Positions 32,151-40,540 of a stretch of DNA of 64,000 bases are shown here, piece after piece. A program made the position numbers and the translations under genes. How positions within the stretch are numbered: the first letter of the stretch is position 1; each line of letters opens with the position of its first letter. Below the pieces are notes generated by a model. It saw only the letters and a list, made by a program, of their open reading frames with translations. It had not been told where the DNA came from and did no database searches. This DNA comes from Mycobacterium xenopi (GTDB taxonomy: Bacteria; Actinomycetota; Actinomycetes; Mycobacteriales; Mycobacteriaceae), in assembly GCF_009936235.1 (NCBI RefSeq), contig NZ_AP022314.1:4216001-4280000 (forward strand), in the 5' to 3' direction.

Positions 32151-33101
32151 ATGAACGACGAACTGCGATCGGCCGCCGCTCCGCGCTGGCGAGGTCAGCC
32201 TGGCCGCCTGGAAGTCTGGTACGCGACATTGTCGGACCCGGTAACCCGCGCCGGGTTGTGGCTGCATCACGAAATCGTGGCACCTACCAGCGGATCCCCA
32301 TACGGGCACGGCTGGGCGACCTGGTTTCCGGCCGACGGCGCGCCGCGCACCGAGCGGTTCGGACCGGAGCCGGTAGAGCCGGTGGCCGGGCCTGCCTGGT
32401 TCGACGCGAGCAGGGTACGGGCCGCGTTCGAAGAACTGTCCGGACAAGCCGGATCGCTGACCTGGCAGCTGCACTGGAAGGACACCGGCGCACCGCTGTG
32501 GACTTTTCCGCGGCTGGCCTGGGAGCGCGAGCTGCTGCCGGGCGCGCAGGTAGTGCTGGCTCCGACCGCGCAGTTCACCGGTTCGCTCACCGTTGCCGAC
32601 GCCGGCCACCGGCTCGACGGCTGGCGGGGCGGGGTGGCCCACATCTACGGGCGCGGCAACGCCAAACGTTGGGGGTGGCTGCACGCTGATCTCGGTGACG
32701 GCGACGTGGTCGAGGTCGTCACCGCGGTATCGCACACACCGGGACTGCAAAGGCTGGCGCCGATGGCGTTCGTCCGGTTCCGCATCGACGGAAAGGATTG
32801 GCCGGCAAGCGGTTTGCCGTCGCTGCGGATGCGAACGACGCTGGGCGTGCGGCATTGGCAGCTGGAGGGCCGCATCGGCCGACGCGATGTGCTCATCCGG
32901 GTGGATCAACCGGAAAGCCGTTGCGTAAGCCTGCAATACACCGATCCCGACGGTGCCACCGCGGTATGCACCAACACCGAGCAAGCCGACATCCATGTCG
33001 AGCTCGGCGACCGGCGGTGGTCGGTGCTCGGTACCGGCCATGCCGAAGTGGGTTTGCGCGGCGCGCAAGCGCCCACCGTCAACGAAAGGACCCCCGCATG
33101 A
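32151..33101 (+). CDS. Conserved hypothetical protein (Rv0493c-like), first gene of the GMC oxidase unit
   Basis: 316-residue protein without a signal peptide. Aromatic, strand-rich segments such as LEVWYATLSDPVTRAGLWLH, GYGHGWATWF-like SPYGHGWATWFPADG, DGWRGGVAHIYGRGNAKRWG and RMRTTLGVRHWQLEGRIGRR suggest a lipocalin-like or DUF2804-like beta fold. Its stop overlaps the next ATG (ATGA), so it is coupled to the small membrane protein and the GMC oxidoreductase. Function unknown; a lipid-substrate binding role is inference from the neighbours. Confidence 0.82.
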   Translation: MNDELRSAAAPRWRGQPGRLEVWYATLSDPVTRAGLWLHHEIVAPTSGSPYGHGWATWFPADGAPRTERFGPEPVEPVAGPAWFDASRVRAAFEELSGQAGSLTWQLHWKDTGAPLWTFPRLAWERELLPGAQVVLAPTAQFTGSLTVADAGHRLDGWRGGVAHIYGRGNAKRWGWLHADLGDGDVVEVVTAVSHTPGLQRLAPMAFVRFRIDGKDWPASGLPSLRMRTTLGVRHWQLEGRIGRRDVLIRVDQPESRCVSLQYTDPDGATAVCTNTEQADIHVELGDRRWSVLGTGHAEVGLRGAQAPTVNERTPA

Positions 33102-33427
33102 GTTTCCTGTTCGACCCGCCGATGCTGCTGGCCTCCGGGGTCTTGATCGAACGCACCGTGCCCGAAGACCGCCGTGACGTCGCCGAGGCCGCCACCCTGG
33201 GCGTCTTCTTCGGCGGCTCGTTCGGGCTGTACCACAACGTGCCCGGCCTCGGGCTGCTGTGGCGACCGTTCCGCGCCCAGAACGGACGCGACTTCATGTG
33301 GAACAGTGGGGTTTTCGGCGTCGACACCAAAGAGCTGAGCTGGCCGATGCATGCCTTGGCGGGTGGCATCTTCGCGACGTATCCGTTCTTCCTCAAGCTT
33401 GGTCGGTGGCTCGGGCGCATGCTATGA
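33098..33427 (+). CDS. Small conserved protein between Rv0493c-like and GMC oxidase genes
   Basis: 109-residue protein starting MSFLFDPPMLLASGVLIER. It has a weakly hydrophobic N-terminal part, then AATLGVFFGGSFGLYHNVPG, FRAQNGRDFMWNSGVFGVDT and a C-terminal hydrophobic stretch MHALAGGIFATYPFFLKLGR. It is probably membrane-associated. Both ends overlap neighbours by 4 bp (ATGA), so all three proteins are probably made together. Function unknown. Confidence 0.8.
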   Translation: MSFLFDPPMLLASGVLIERTVPEDRRDVAEAATLGVFFGGSFGLYHNVPGLGLLWRPFRAQNGRDFMWNSGVFGVDTKELSWPMHALAGGIFATYPFFLKLGRWLGRML

Positions 33428-35301
33428 GCCGTCTGGCCGAGCGAGCAACTGCGGCGTTCGGTGCGGCGCTGCTGCCTGAGGAGTGCGGCGGCCCGCCATC
33501 TGCTCAGCTCGTCGAACGGGTGGAGCGCTACGTCGCGCAGCTGCCGGCGGGCTCGCGGCATGCGGTGCGGGCGGGGCTGTTGAGTCTCGCCGCTGCAAGC
33601 TATCTCAGCACCGGCCGCTCGCTGTCGAGGCTGAGCCCGAACGCGCGCGCACAGCTGTTGCGCCGCGTTGCCGCGCTAAGCCCCGATGCCGGTGCGGCCA
33701 TCGAGGGGCTCAAGGCAATCGTGTTGCTCGCCAACGGTGCCGACACCTACGCACCGGAGTTGCTTGCCCGCGCCGGTGAACACGACGTCGCCCGCCCCGA
33801 CGCGGCGCTGGACGTCAGGCCATCGGTCGACAGCCCGTCAGTGGTCCGGGCCGACGCAGTGGTGGTCGGCTCTGGTGCGGGCGGGGCGATGGCGGCCCGC
33901 GGCTTAGCTCGCGCCGGTCTGCAGACCGTCGTCCTCGAGGAAGGCCGACGCTGGACCGTCGAGGAGTTCCGCACCCGGCACCCGATCGACCGCTACGCCG
34001 GCCTGTACCGCGGGGCGGGGGCGACGATCGCGCTGGGACGCCCGGCCGTGGTGCTGCCGATCGGGCGCGCGGTCGGTGGCACCACCGTCGTCAACTCCGG
34101 CACCTGCTATCGCCCGCCGGTGACGGTCCAGCGGCGCTGGCGCGACGAGTTCGGGTTGTCGCTGGCCGACCCCGACCGGCTGGCCGGCCACCTCGACGAC
34201 GTCGAGCGCACCCTGCAGGTGGCGCCGGTGCCGCTGGAGATCATGGGACGCAACGGTCGGCTGCTGCTCGAAGGCGCAGCCGCGCTGGGCTGGCACGCGG
34301 CGCCGATTCCCCGCAATGCGCCGGGCTGTGATGCCTGCTGCCAGTGCGCAATTGGTTGTCCACGTAACGCCAAGTTCGGTGTGCACCTCAACGCGTTGCC
34401 GCAGGCGTGCGCCGCGGGCGCCCGCATCGTCTGCGATGCCCGCGTCGAACGGGTGATGCACGCCGACGGACGTGCGCGCGGGGTGCGGGCTCGACGGCCT
34501 GACGGCACCGCGTTCGATGTGCTCGCCGATACCGTCGTGGTGTCCGCTGGCGCTACTGAGACACCAAACCTATTGCGGCGCAGCGACCTTGGTGCACATC
34601 CGCGGTTGGGCCGCAATCTGGCCTTGCATCCGGCGCTGATGGTGGCCGGCCGCTTCCAGGGCGAGGTTTACGCGTGGCGCGGGGTGCTGCAAAGCGCGGC
34701 CAGCGACGAGCTGCATTCGTCGTCGGGCGTGCTGATCGAGGCGACGTCGACACCTCCCGGCATGGGTTCGATGGTCTTTCCCGGTTACGGCGCCGAGCTG
34801 TTGGGCTGGCTCGACCGTGCATCGCACGTTGCGACTTTGGGGGCGATGGTGGCCGACCAAGGTGTCGGGCGGGTGCTTTCCCTGCGCGGCCAAAGCATGC
34901 TGCGTTACGACATTGCCCCGGCCGACACGGCCAAACTCCTAACCGCGATCGAGGCCATGGGCCGGCTGCTGTTCGCCGCCGGCGCGGTCGAGCTGCTGAC
35001 CGGGCTGCCCGCTGCCCCGACGGTGACCTCACTGCCCGCACTGCGCGACGCCCTGCGCGATGCCGACCCGAAAAGCTTGCACTTGGCCGCATTCCATCCG
35101 ACAGGGACCGCGGCCGCCGGCGCCGACGAGCAGCGCTGCCCGGTCGACCAGCACGGCCGGCTGCGTGGTGTCGACGGTGTGTGGGTTGCCGACGCGTCGA
35201 TTTTGCCCAGTTGCCCGGAGGTCAACCCGCAGCTGTCGATCATGGCGCTCGCCCAGGCCGTCGCCGAAGAACTGCTCGCCGAGCGGGGAGCGGTGAATTG
35301 A
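33424..35301 (+). CDS. GMC-family FAD-dependent alcohol oxidoreductase (Rv0492c-like)
   Basis: 625-residue GMC oxidoreductase of the long-chain fatty alcohol oxidase branch. The FAD-binding motif is AVVVGSGAGGAMAARGLARA near residue 145. GMC signatures are IGRAVGGTTVVNSGTCYRPP and VVSAGATETPNLLRRSDLGA. A cysteine-rich segment GCDACCQCAIGCPRNAKFGV is typical of this branch, and the C-terminal active-site region has HLAAFHPTGTAAAG and CPEVNPQLSIMALAQAVAEE. The N-terminal 120 residues form a gluconate-dehydrogenase-subunit-3-like helical part. The ATG at 33,424 overlaps the previous stop. Confidence 0.9.
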   Translation: MSRLAERATAAFGAALLPEECGGPPSAQLVERVERYVAQLPAGSRHAVRAGLLSLAAASYLSTGRSLSRLSPNARAQLLRRVAALSPDAGAAIEGLKAIVLLANGADTYAPELLARAGEHDVARPDAALDVRPSVDSPSVVRADAVVVGSGAGGAMAARGLARAGLQTVVLEEGRRWTVEEFRTRHPIDRYAGLYRGAGATIALGRPAVVLPIGRAVGGTTVVNSGTCYRPPVTVQRRWRDEFGLSLADPDRLAGHLDDVERTLQVAPVPLEIMGRNGRLLLEGAAALGWHAAPIPRNAPGCDACCQCAIGCPRNAKFGVHLNALPQACAAGARIVCDARVERVMHADGRARGVRARRPDGTAFDVLADTVVVSAGATETPNLLRRSDLGAHPRLGRNLALHPALMVAGRFQGEVYAWRGVLQSAASDELHSSSGVLIEATSTPPGMGSMVFPGYGAELLGWLDRASHVATLGAMVADQGVGRVLSLRGQSMLRYDIAPADTAKLLTAIEAMGRLLFAAGAVELLTGLPAAPTVTSLPALRDALRDADPKSLHLAAFHPTGTAAAGADEQRCPVDQHGRLRGVDGVWVADASILPSCPEVNPQLSIMALAQAVAEELLAERGAVN

Positions 35302-35565
35302 ACGACAGCGGACTCAAAGCCATACTCCCGCAAACGGTTACCGAAGACGAGAGGGATTGGGCCCATTGGCGTAGCAGATCGCACACCAGCGCAGTCGGGC
35401 CAACGCAAGCGGAGAGAGGCCACCAGCAGATCCCGGGCAACGGCGCACGGCATACGAGATGCGGCGTCGCCGCGTGGCCTGGGCTGTGTAATCGGCTGCA
35501 TCGGCACGTCGTACAAACCGTTGCAACGGCGCTGTAGCAGCAGGTCAACGGAATACCATTGGCTG

Positions 35566-36264
35566 GTGTCGACGGAGGCTGCTGGTCACGGGCGCCTCCC
35601 CGAATTGACCGGGGATGCCAGGGCCGATCGCTGGCGTGAGCACCGAGCGGCCGTACGGGCCGAGTTAGTCGAGGCCACCCTTCGGGCGATCGAGGAATAC
35701 GGACCGGACCTGTCCATCGACGACGTCGTCAAGACCGCGGGTGTCACCCGGCCGAAGCTCTACCGGTTCTTCACCGACAAGGACACGTTGTTCAGCGCGG
35801 TCGGCGAACGCGTGCAAGCCATGGTGCTCGAGCGGGTCGTGCCGCGTTTCAGCATCGCGGGCACCGCGCTGGACATGGTTCGCTCAGCGGTGGCCGCGTA
35901 CGTCGACCTGGTTGACGAGCGGCCCAACCTCTTTCGCTTTCTGGTCGGCGCCCAGTTCACCGAACGCCGCTCAACCGAGGCCCTGCTCGAGGGCGGCAGG
36001 CCACTTGCCAACGCCACGTGCGACGTCGTGGCGAGCATTGTTCAAGCCCGAGGCGGAAACAGCGAGAACCTCCAATACGTCGTCGACGCTCTTCTCGGCG
36101 CGGTGGCGCTCGGTGTGCTGCGCTGGCTGAACGAGCCCACGATCAGCAAGGCGGCACTCGTCGAGCAGCTGACCACCTTCGTCTGGGGCTCACTGGCGGC
36201 GACCGCTGCCGAGCGAGGCATCGCCGTCGACCCCGACGAGCAGCTGTCCGCCCAACCGCAATGA
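35566..36264 (+). CDS. TetR-family transcriptional regulator
   Basis: 232-residue regulator. The HTH is RAELVEATLRAIEEYGPDLS, then IDDVVKTAGVTRPKLYRFFT and DKDTLFSAV; the C-terminal ligand domain has MVRSAVAAYVDLVDERPNLF. The GTG at 35,566 (STEAAGHGRLPEL) is chosen because the upstream frame is not protein-like. In M. tuberculosis the regX3-senX3 genes lie beyond the GMC oxidase; they are not here. The regulator is followed, 84 bp on, by a metal-dependent hydrolase-like gene with a palindrome in the gap, so it probably controls that gene. Confidence 0.85.
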   Translation: MSTEAAGHGRLPELTGDARADRWREHRAAVRAELVEATLRAIEEYGPDLSIDDVVKTAGVTRPKLYRFFTDKDTLFSAVGERVQAMVLERVVPRFSIAGTALDMVRSAVAAYVDLVDERPNLFRFLVGAQFTERRSTEALLEGGRPLANATCDVVASIVQARGGNSENLQYVVDALLGAVALGVLRWLNEPTISKAALVEQLTTFVWGSLAATAAERGIAVDPDEQLSAQPQ

Positions 36265-36331
36265 CGGCCATCAGCGACCCTTGCGGACAACCCGTGACCG
36301 GGGGTACTGTCATCTACCACACCTGGTACTC

Positions 36332-36341
36332 CTAGTACTAG
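36332..36341. promoter_or_regulatory. Palindrome between tetR and the hydrolase-like gene
   Basis: CTAGTACTAG is a perfect 10-bp palindrome, with weaker symmetry extending on both sides (GTACTC and GTTAC). It lies 7 bp before the ATG of the downstream gene, a position suited to repression by the preceding TetR protein. Confidence 0.45.
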
Positions 36342-36348
36342 TTACTGC

Positions 36349-37254
36349 ATGTCCGACCAAAGGACGGTGGTCATGGTGAGCGGACACCAGCAGGCCGCGG
36401 TGGCGTACCCGCCCGAGAACTATCCGAAGACCCGACGCATCCGGTTCCGGTTCGGCGAGAGCGACGCGTCGGGCAAGTACTTCGCCGACGACAACATCGC
36501 ACTCAGCCATTTCGTCGCCGGCTTGTCCGGAGTTTTTCCTCCCGGCGAGGATTCCTTCATTCGCTCGGTGCGCCGTGTCGCCGATCGGATCACCGATCCG
36601 GTTTTGAAAAAGCGGGTGGCCGGATTTATCGGCCAGGAATCAACGCACGGGCAGGAGCATCGCCATCTCAACGAGAAGCTCGTCGAAATGGGCTACCCGA
36701 TCGCATGGCACGATTCACAACCATTGAAAGACAGGGTCATTCGACTCGAAGAGCGTGTGCCCGCCCGACTGCACCTAGCGGTCACCGCCGCCCTGGAGCA
36801 CTACACCGCGATGCTTGCGCAACGGGTGCTGTCCAGTGAGGAAGTCCAGGCGATCCCCGGTGATCCGGAGATCTGGCACCTGCTGAAGTGGCATGCACTG
36901 GAGGAGCTGGAGCACAAGTCGGTGGCCTTCGACGTCTACCGGGCAATCGGCGGCTCCGAGCGGATGCGAATCGCGGTGATGGCCGTTCTGATTGCGCTGA
37001 CCATCCCGCTGGTGACAATCGAACTGGCGATCTCGCTGGCCTATGATCCGGTGGCGCGCCGACACCCGCTTCGGGTGGCTCGGGAGATGCGCGAGCTGTA
37101 CCGGGGACCGTTACTGAAGGGCACGCTGCGCGACGCCGCCAAGTACCTGCGACGGGGCTTCCACCCCGACGACATCGACACGACGGCGCTGCTGCAGCGT
37201 TGGAGGCAAGAGCTTTTCGGCTCCGAGGGCGCCCTCCTCGACCACTTGCGCTGA
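36349..37254 (+). CDS. Predicted metal-dependent hydrolase (PF10118-like, ferritin-type helices)
   Basis: 301-residue protein of the COG3687/PF10118 family. Conserved glutamate/histidine clusters suggest a di-metal site in a four-helix bundle: FIGQESTHGQEHRHLNEKLV, AALEHYTAMLAQRVL and WHALEELEHKSVAFDVYRAI. A hydrophobic helix IAVMAVLIALTIPLVTIELA and the tail YLRRGFHPDDIDTTALLQRW are usual for the family. The start ATG follows the palindrome at 36,332. Actual substrate unknown; members often lie beside lipid or steroid catabolic genes. Confidence 0.8.
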   Translation: MSDQRTVVMVSGHQQAAVAYPPENYPKTRRIRFRFGESDASGKYFADDNIALSHFVAGLSGVFPPGEDSFIRSVRRVADRITDPVLKKRVAGFIGQESTHGQEHRHLNEKLVEMGYPIAWHDSQPLKDRVIRLEERVPARLHLAVTAALEHYTAMLAQRVLSSEEVQAIPGDPEIWHLLKWHALEELEHKSVAFDVYRAIGGSERMRIAVMAVLIALTIPLVTIELAISLAYDPVARRHPLRVAREMRELYRGPLLKGTLRDAAKYLRRGFHPDDIDTTALLQRWRQELFGSEGALLDHLR

Positions 37255-37276
37255 ACCGTCCCCCAACCGGGCGTTT

Positions 37277-39190
37277 TCAGGCTCCGCCCGCGACCCGGGG
37301 CTCGATGTGAAAGTCGGTGATGTCGGCAAATTGTGTCATGTCCCAGTAATCGATGACACGCCAGGGTGAGTTGGTGACCACCCGTCCGGCCTGGTTGCGG
37401 AAGTAAGTCGTCATCCCAGGATGCGTCCAGACCATCCGGCTATGGGCGTCATCGACGCGGCGAACGTACTCGTCGTGCACGTCGGACCGACACTCCAACA
37501 CGCCAAGATCGCGGTCACGCATCTGGCACACGGCGCTGGTGATATAGCGCGCCTGGCATTCAGCAATGAACATGTAACTCCCGCCGCCAGGATTGACGTT
37601 GGGGCCATACATCAAGAACAGATTGGGAAAACCCGGAACAGTAATGCCCAGATAAGCGGTGGCATCGTCCTGCCCCCAGCGCGCATGCAATGCCTGTCCT
37701 GCTCGGCCGCGGATCTGCATGGGCGCCAAGAACCGAGCGACGGCGAATCCGGTGCACAACACGGCGATCTCCGCCTGATACTCCGTGCCCGAGACTGTGC
37801 GCAAGCCTGTGGGGCTGAAACTAGCGACAGGTTCCGTCACCACATCGACGTGCGGCCGGGTGAGTGCCCGATACCAACCGTTGTCCAGTAGCATTCGCTT
37901 GCCGTACGGCGGATAAGTAGGTATCAGCGCCTGCTGCAGGTCGGGTCGTCCCTTTAGTTCGGTGCGGATGTAGCGAGTGAAATACGCCCGATGAGCGTCG
38001 TTGACGGCGCTGACCGACCGGTCAAGGTGCACCCACCCAGGGTCGATCTGCAGCGACGGGTACACCCGGTCGTTCCACGTCCAAGCCAGCCGGAGCCGAT
38101 ACCATTGGCGGTAGTACGGGACATGGTCGAACAACCAGCGTGCGTCTTTGCCCATCGGCTCGAAGTAGTTCTCGGCAGGAGCGACCCAGCCGGGAGATCT
38201 TTGAAACACTGTTAGTGTGGCGACCTCGTCGACAATGGCGGGCACGATTTGCATTGCGCTGGCACCCGTTCCCACCAGCGCCACCCGTCGGTTCCTTAAT
38301 TCCAGGCCGCGAGGCCATGATGCGGAATGTACTACGGTGCCGGTAAACTCGTTCTGTCGGCTGATCTGGGCCGCTTGGAGGTTGAACAGCCCGACTGCGG
38401 TGACCAGTACGTCACCCGCCAACTCACTTTCGTTTCCTTCCCGGTCCCGCACACGCACAATCCAGCGCTGACCGGACTCGTCGTACTCCGCGCCCAATGC
38501 CTCGGTCCCAAAGCGGATGTTGTCGCGCAGGCCAAAATGGTCAGCGAAATCACGCAAATAGTCCAACAGCTCTTCACGTTTGGCGAAATGCGCTGACCAG
38601 TTACGCGGAAAGAACGAGAGCGAATAGAGATGGCTGGGTATGTCGACTCCGCAGCCCGGGTAGGCGTTTCGCAGCCAAGTGCCACCGACATCCGCATTGC
38701 GTTCGACGATCACGTGCGAGATGCCCGCTTCACGTAGACGTGCCGCGAGTGCTAGCCCCGACACACCGGCACCGATGATGATCACCGACGGCCAGCTCCC
38801 CGCTCGCGGGCTCGGGTGCCATACCACCTCAGGCGCGACCAGTTCCTCGGCGGCAAGTCGACCATATTCGAGCGGGACCTCTTCGCCCATCGAGACGCTC
38901 AACATGTGCGCACACTCCTCAGGAGACGGACAAGCAACCTTCGCAGGAGCGCTGTCGGCCCATCCCGTTACCGCATCGGCCACGGCCTCGGCGATCTCAT
39001 CTCGCACCGCTTCAGACAGGCCCCCGGCGTCATGCGGACCCAAGCCACGGTTACGCGTCGGCGCATACGGCGGCTGGAGCCACCGGTCGTCGCCGGTCAG
39101 CTGGTAGAGAACCATGATCAGTGTCGGCATGTTGCCGCCGCGCGCGGCGGCAACCAGTCGTGCCCGATCGACTTCTCGTTGATGAATCAC
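37277..39190 (-). CDS. Baeyer-Villiger monooxygenase with N-terminal extension (HAPMO-like)
   Basis: 637-residue flavoprotein monooxygenase. The first 130 residues form an extension like that of 4-hydroxyacetophenone monooxygenase. FAD motif: SVIIIGAGVSGLALAARLRE near residue 135, then VGGTWLRNAYPGCGVDIPSH. The BVMO fingerprint FxGxxxHxxxWP is FTGTVVHSASWP. The NADPH motif is RVALVGTGASAMQIVPAI. It starts at GTG 39,190 and has about 280 bp of gene-free DNA upstream with an inverted repeat. It would convert a ketone to an ester or lactone with NADPH and O2. It stands alone and converges with the metal-dependent hydrolase gene. Confidence 0.9.
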   Translation of the reverse strand: MIHQREVDRARLVAAARGGNMPTLIMVLYQLTGDDRWLQPPYAPTRNRGLGPHDAGGLSEAVRDEIAEAVADAVTGWADSAPAKVACPSPEECAHMLSVSMGEEVPLEYGRLAAEELVAPEVVWHPSPRAGSWPSVIIIGAGVSGLALAARLREAGISHVIVERNADVGGTWLRNAYPGCGVDIPSHLYSLSFFPRNWSAHFAKREELLDYLRDFADHFGLRDNIRFGTEALGAEYDESGQRWIVRVRDREGNESELAGDVLVTAVGLFNLQAAQISRQNEFTGTVVHSASWPRGLELRNRRVALVGTGASAMQIVPAIVDEVATLTVFQRSPGWVAPAENYFEPMGKDARWLFDHVPYYRQWYRLRLAWTWNDRVYPSLQIDPGWVHLDRSVSAVNDAHRAYFTRYIRTELKGRPDLQQALIPTYPPYGKRMLLDNGWYRALTRPHVDVVTEPVASFSPTGLRTVSGTEYQAEIAVLCTGFAVARFLAPMQIRGRAGQALHARWGQDDATAYLGITVPGFPNLFLMYGPNVNPGGGSYMFIAECQARYITSAVCQMRDRDLGVLECRSDVHDEYVRRVDDAHSRMVWTHPGMTTYFRNQAGRVVTNSPWRVIDYWDMTQFADITDFHIEPRVAGGA

Positions 39191-39412
39191 TGGCCGCCCA
39201 TCGTGTTCAAGTCAAGTCACGCTGCTCCATACCGTGGCCGTGTACGAAGTGAGCGCCCCTGTCAATTGACAAGCCATCAACGGTGGTCTCCCCAACCCGA
39301 CGGCTCATGGTCGCACGCCAGACCCAGCATTCGTCAGCGACAATGTTAGGTTCCACCCACTTTGGTCGTGCAGCCATACAGAGTCATTGACCGGAAGATA
39401 TGATCTGCTGAT

Positions 39413-39450
39413 ACAACTGCGAGGTAATGAATTTGCTTCGTCGTAGTTGT
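39413..39450. promoter_or_regulatory. Inverted repeat in the region upstream of the HAPMO-like gene
   Basis: ACAACTGCGA (39,413-39,422) and TCGTAGTTGT (39,441-39,450) are complementary except for one base, with 18 bp between. The stretch 39,191-39,468 is relatively AT-rich for this genome and holds no gene. Operator or short hairpin; no binding protein can be named. Confidence 0.3.
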
Positions 39451-39468
39451 ATGAGCGCCTTACAGAAC

Positions 39469-39603
39469 TCAGGTGACCGGTCCGGCTTCGCAACGCCTCG
39501 CACACCGCCGACTGAGATTTCGGTCCGCGAAGCCCTGGATTGCCGCTGCCAATTCAATGTGTTCGTCAGTCAGTCCGATGCCAAGCAGGTATCCGCTATC
39601 CAT
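39469..39603 (-). pseudogene. N-terminal remnant of an acyl-CoA dehydrogenase
   Basis: 44 codons from ATG 39,603 read MDSGYLLGIGLTDEHIELAA, then IQGFADRNLSRR. This is the start of the N-terminal helical domain of acyl-CoA dehydrogenases (LTDEHxELAxAxRGFAxRNL). The frame then decays and stops at 39,469; full proteins have about 380 residues and nothing further is recognisable. It is 21 bp after the SDR stop, so it is the broken fourth gene of the hydratase-thiolase-SDR operon. Confidence 0.65.
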
Positions 39604-39624
39604 GGAATTCCTTCTCATTCAACG

Positions 39625-40503
39625 CTATACCCAGCCGTCGAGTTGTCCGGGCAGCTCGTCGAGTACCCACGGCCCGTCGGTCTTGACGGTCTTCTCAATC
39701 GTCCAGCCTTGCAGCAGCGACACCGCTCCACCCTGCACCGCCAGCACCTTGCCGGTCAGCGGGCACTGTTGGCTGGCGAGATAGGCGACGATCGGCGCGA
39801 TGTTGTCCGGGCTGAATGTGTCGAACGCGCCTGCTGGCACCTCGCGAGCGAACATCGCGCCAAGGCCAGGCGTGGCCAGCGTCAGCCGCGTCCGTGCTAC
39901 CGGCGCAATAGCGTTGACGCGCACGCCGTACCGTTCGAGTTCGGCCGCCGCTACCAGCGTCAACGCCGCGATACCTGCCTTAGCGGCGCCGTAGTTGGCC
40001 TGGCCAGGATTGACCATGGTGGTTCCTGACGCCGAGGCAGTGTTGATCACTGCGGCGTTCGGCTGGTTACCGGCCTTTGACTGGGCCTTCCAAAATGAAG
40101 CGGCGTGGTGGAGCAGGTTGAAATGTCCTTTGAGGTGGACCTCGATCACCGCGTCCCACTGCGCCTCGTCGAGTCCAGCAACGAAACCGTCACGCAGGAT
40201 GCCCGCGTTGTTGACGACAACGTCCAGGCCACCGAATTCCGCAATCGCTTGATCTACCAGCTTCCTGGCGTTTTCCCAGTCCGCAACGCTGTCGGTGTTG
40301 GCGATCGCCTTGCCGCCCGACGCGGCGATCTCATTAACAACCTCCTGGGCCGGAGTCGTATCGGCGCCTTCGCCCTCGTTGTTTCCGCCGAGGTCGTTGA
40401 CCACCACGCTGGCGCCTTCGCGAGCGAACAACAATGCGTGCGCGCGGCCGATGCCACGACCGGCTCCGGTTACGATAGCAACTCGATTTTCCAATAAACC
40501 CAT
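39625..40503 (-). CDS. SDR-family 3-hydroxyacyl-CoA dehydrogenase-like enzyme (HSD17B4/MFE-2 type)
   Basis: 292-residue classical SDR. NAD-binding motif VAIVTGAGRGIGRAHALLFA, acidic residue in VVVNDLGGN, NNAGILRDG, catalytic serine in INTASASG, and YGAAK (Tyr-x-x-x-Lys). The long loop GGNNEGEGADTTPAQEVVNE resembles the dehydrogenase part of peroxisomal multifunctional enzyme 2. It probably oxidises 3-hydroxyacyl-CoA of a fatty acid or sterol side chain. It starts at ATG 40,503 with AGGAGGC upstream and lies 37 bp after the thiolase gene. Confidence 0.87.
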   Translation of the reverse strand: MGLLENRVAIVTGAGRGIGRAHALLFAREGASVVVNDLGGNNEGEGADTTPAQEVVNEIAASGGKAIANTDSVADWENARKLVDQAIAEFGGLDVVVNNAGILRDGFVAGLDEAQWDAVIEVHLKGHFNLLHHAASFWKAQSKAGNQPNAAVINTASASGTTMVNPGQANYGAAKAGIAALTLVAAAELERYGVRVNAIAPVARTRLTLATPGLGAMFAREVPAGAFDTFSPDNIAPIVAYLASQQCPLTGKVLAVQGGAVSLLQGWTIEKTVKTDGPWVLDELPGQLDGWV

Positions 40504-40540
40504 GTTGGTGCCTCCTGGTCTGTTGCAGTGCGATGTCGTT

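Noticed and set aside
35302..35565. Possible gene between the GMC oxidase and TetR genes
   Set aside because: Open frames on both strands are short and not protein-like; it may contain the TetR promoter only.
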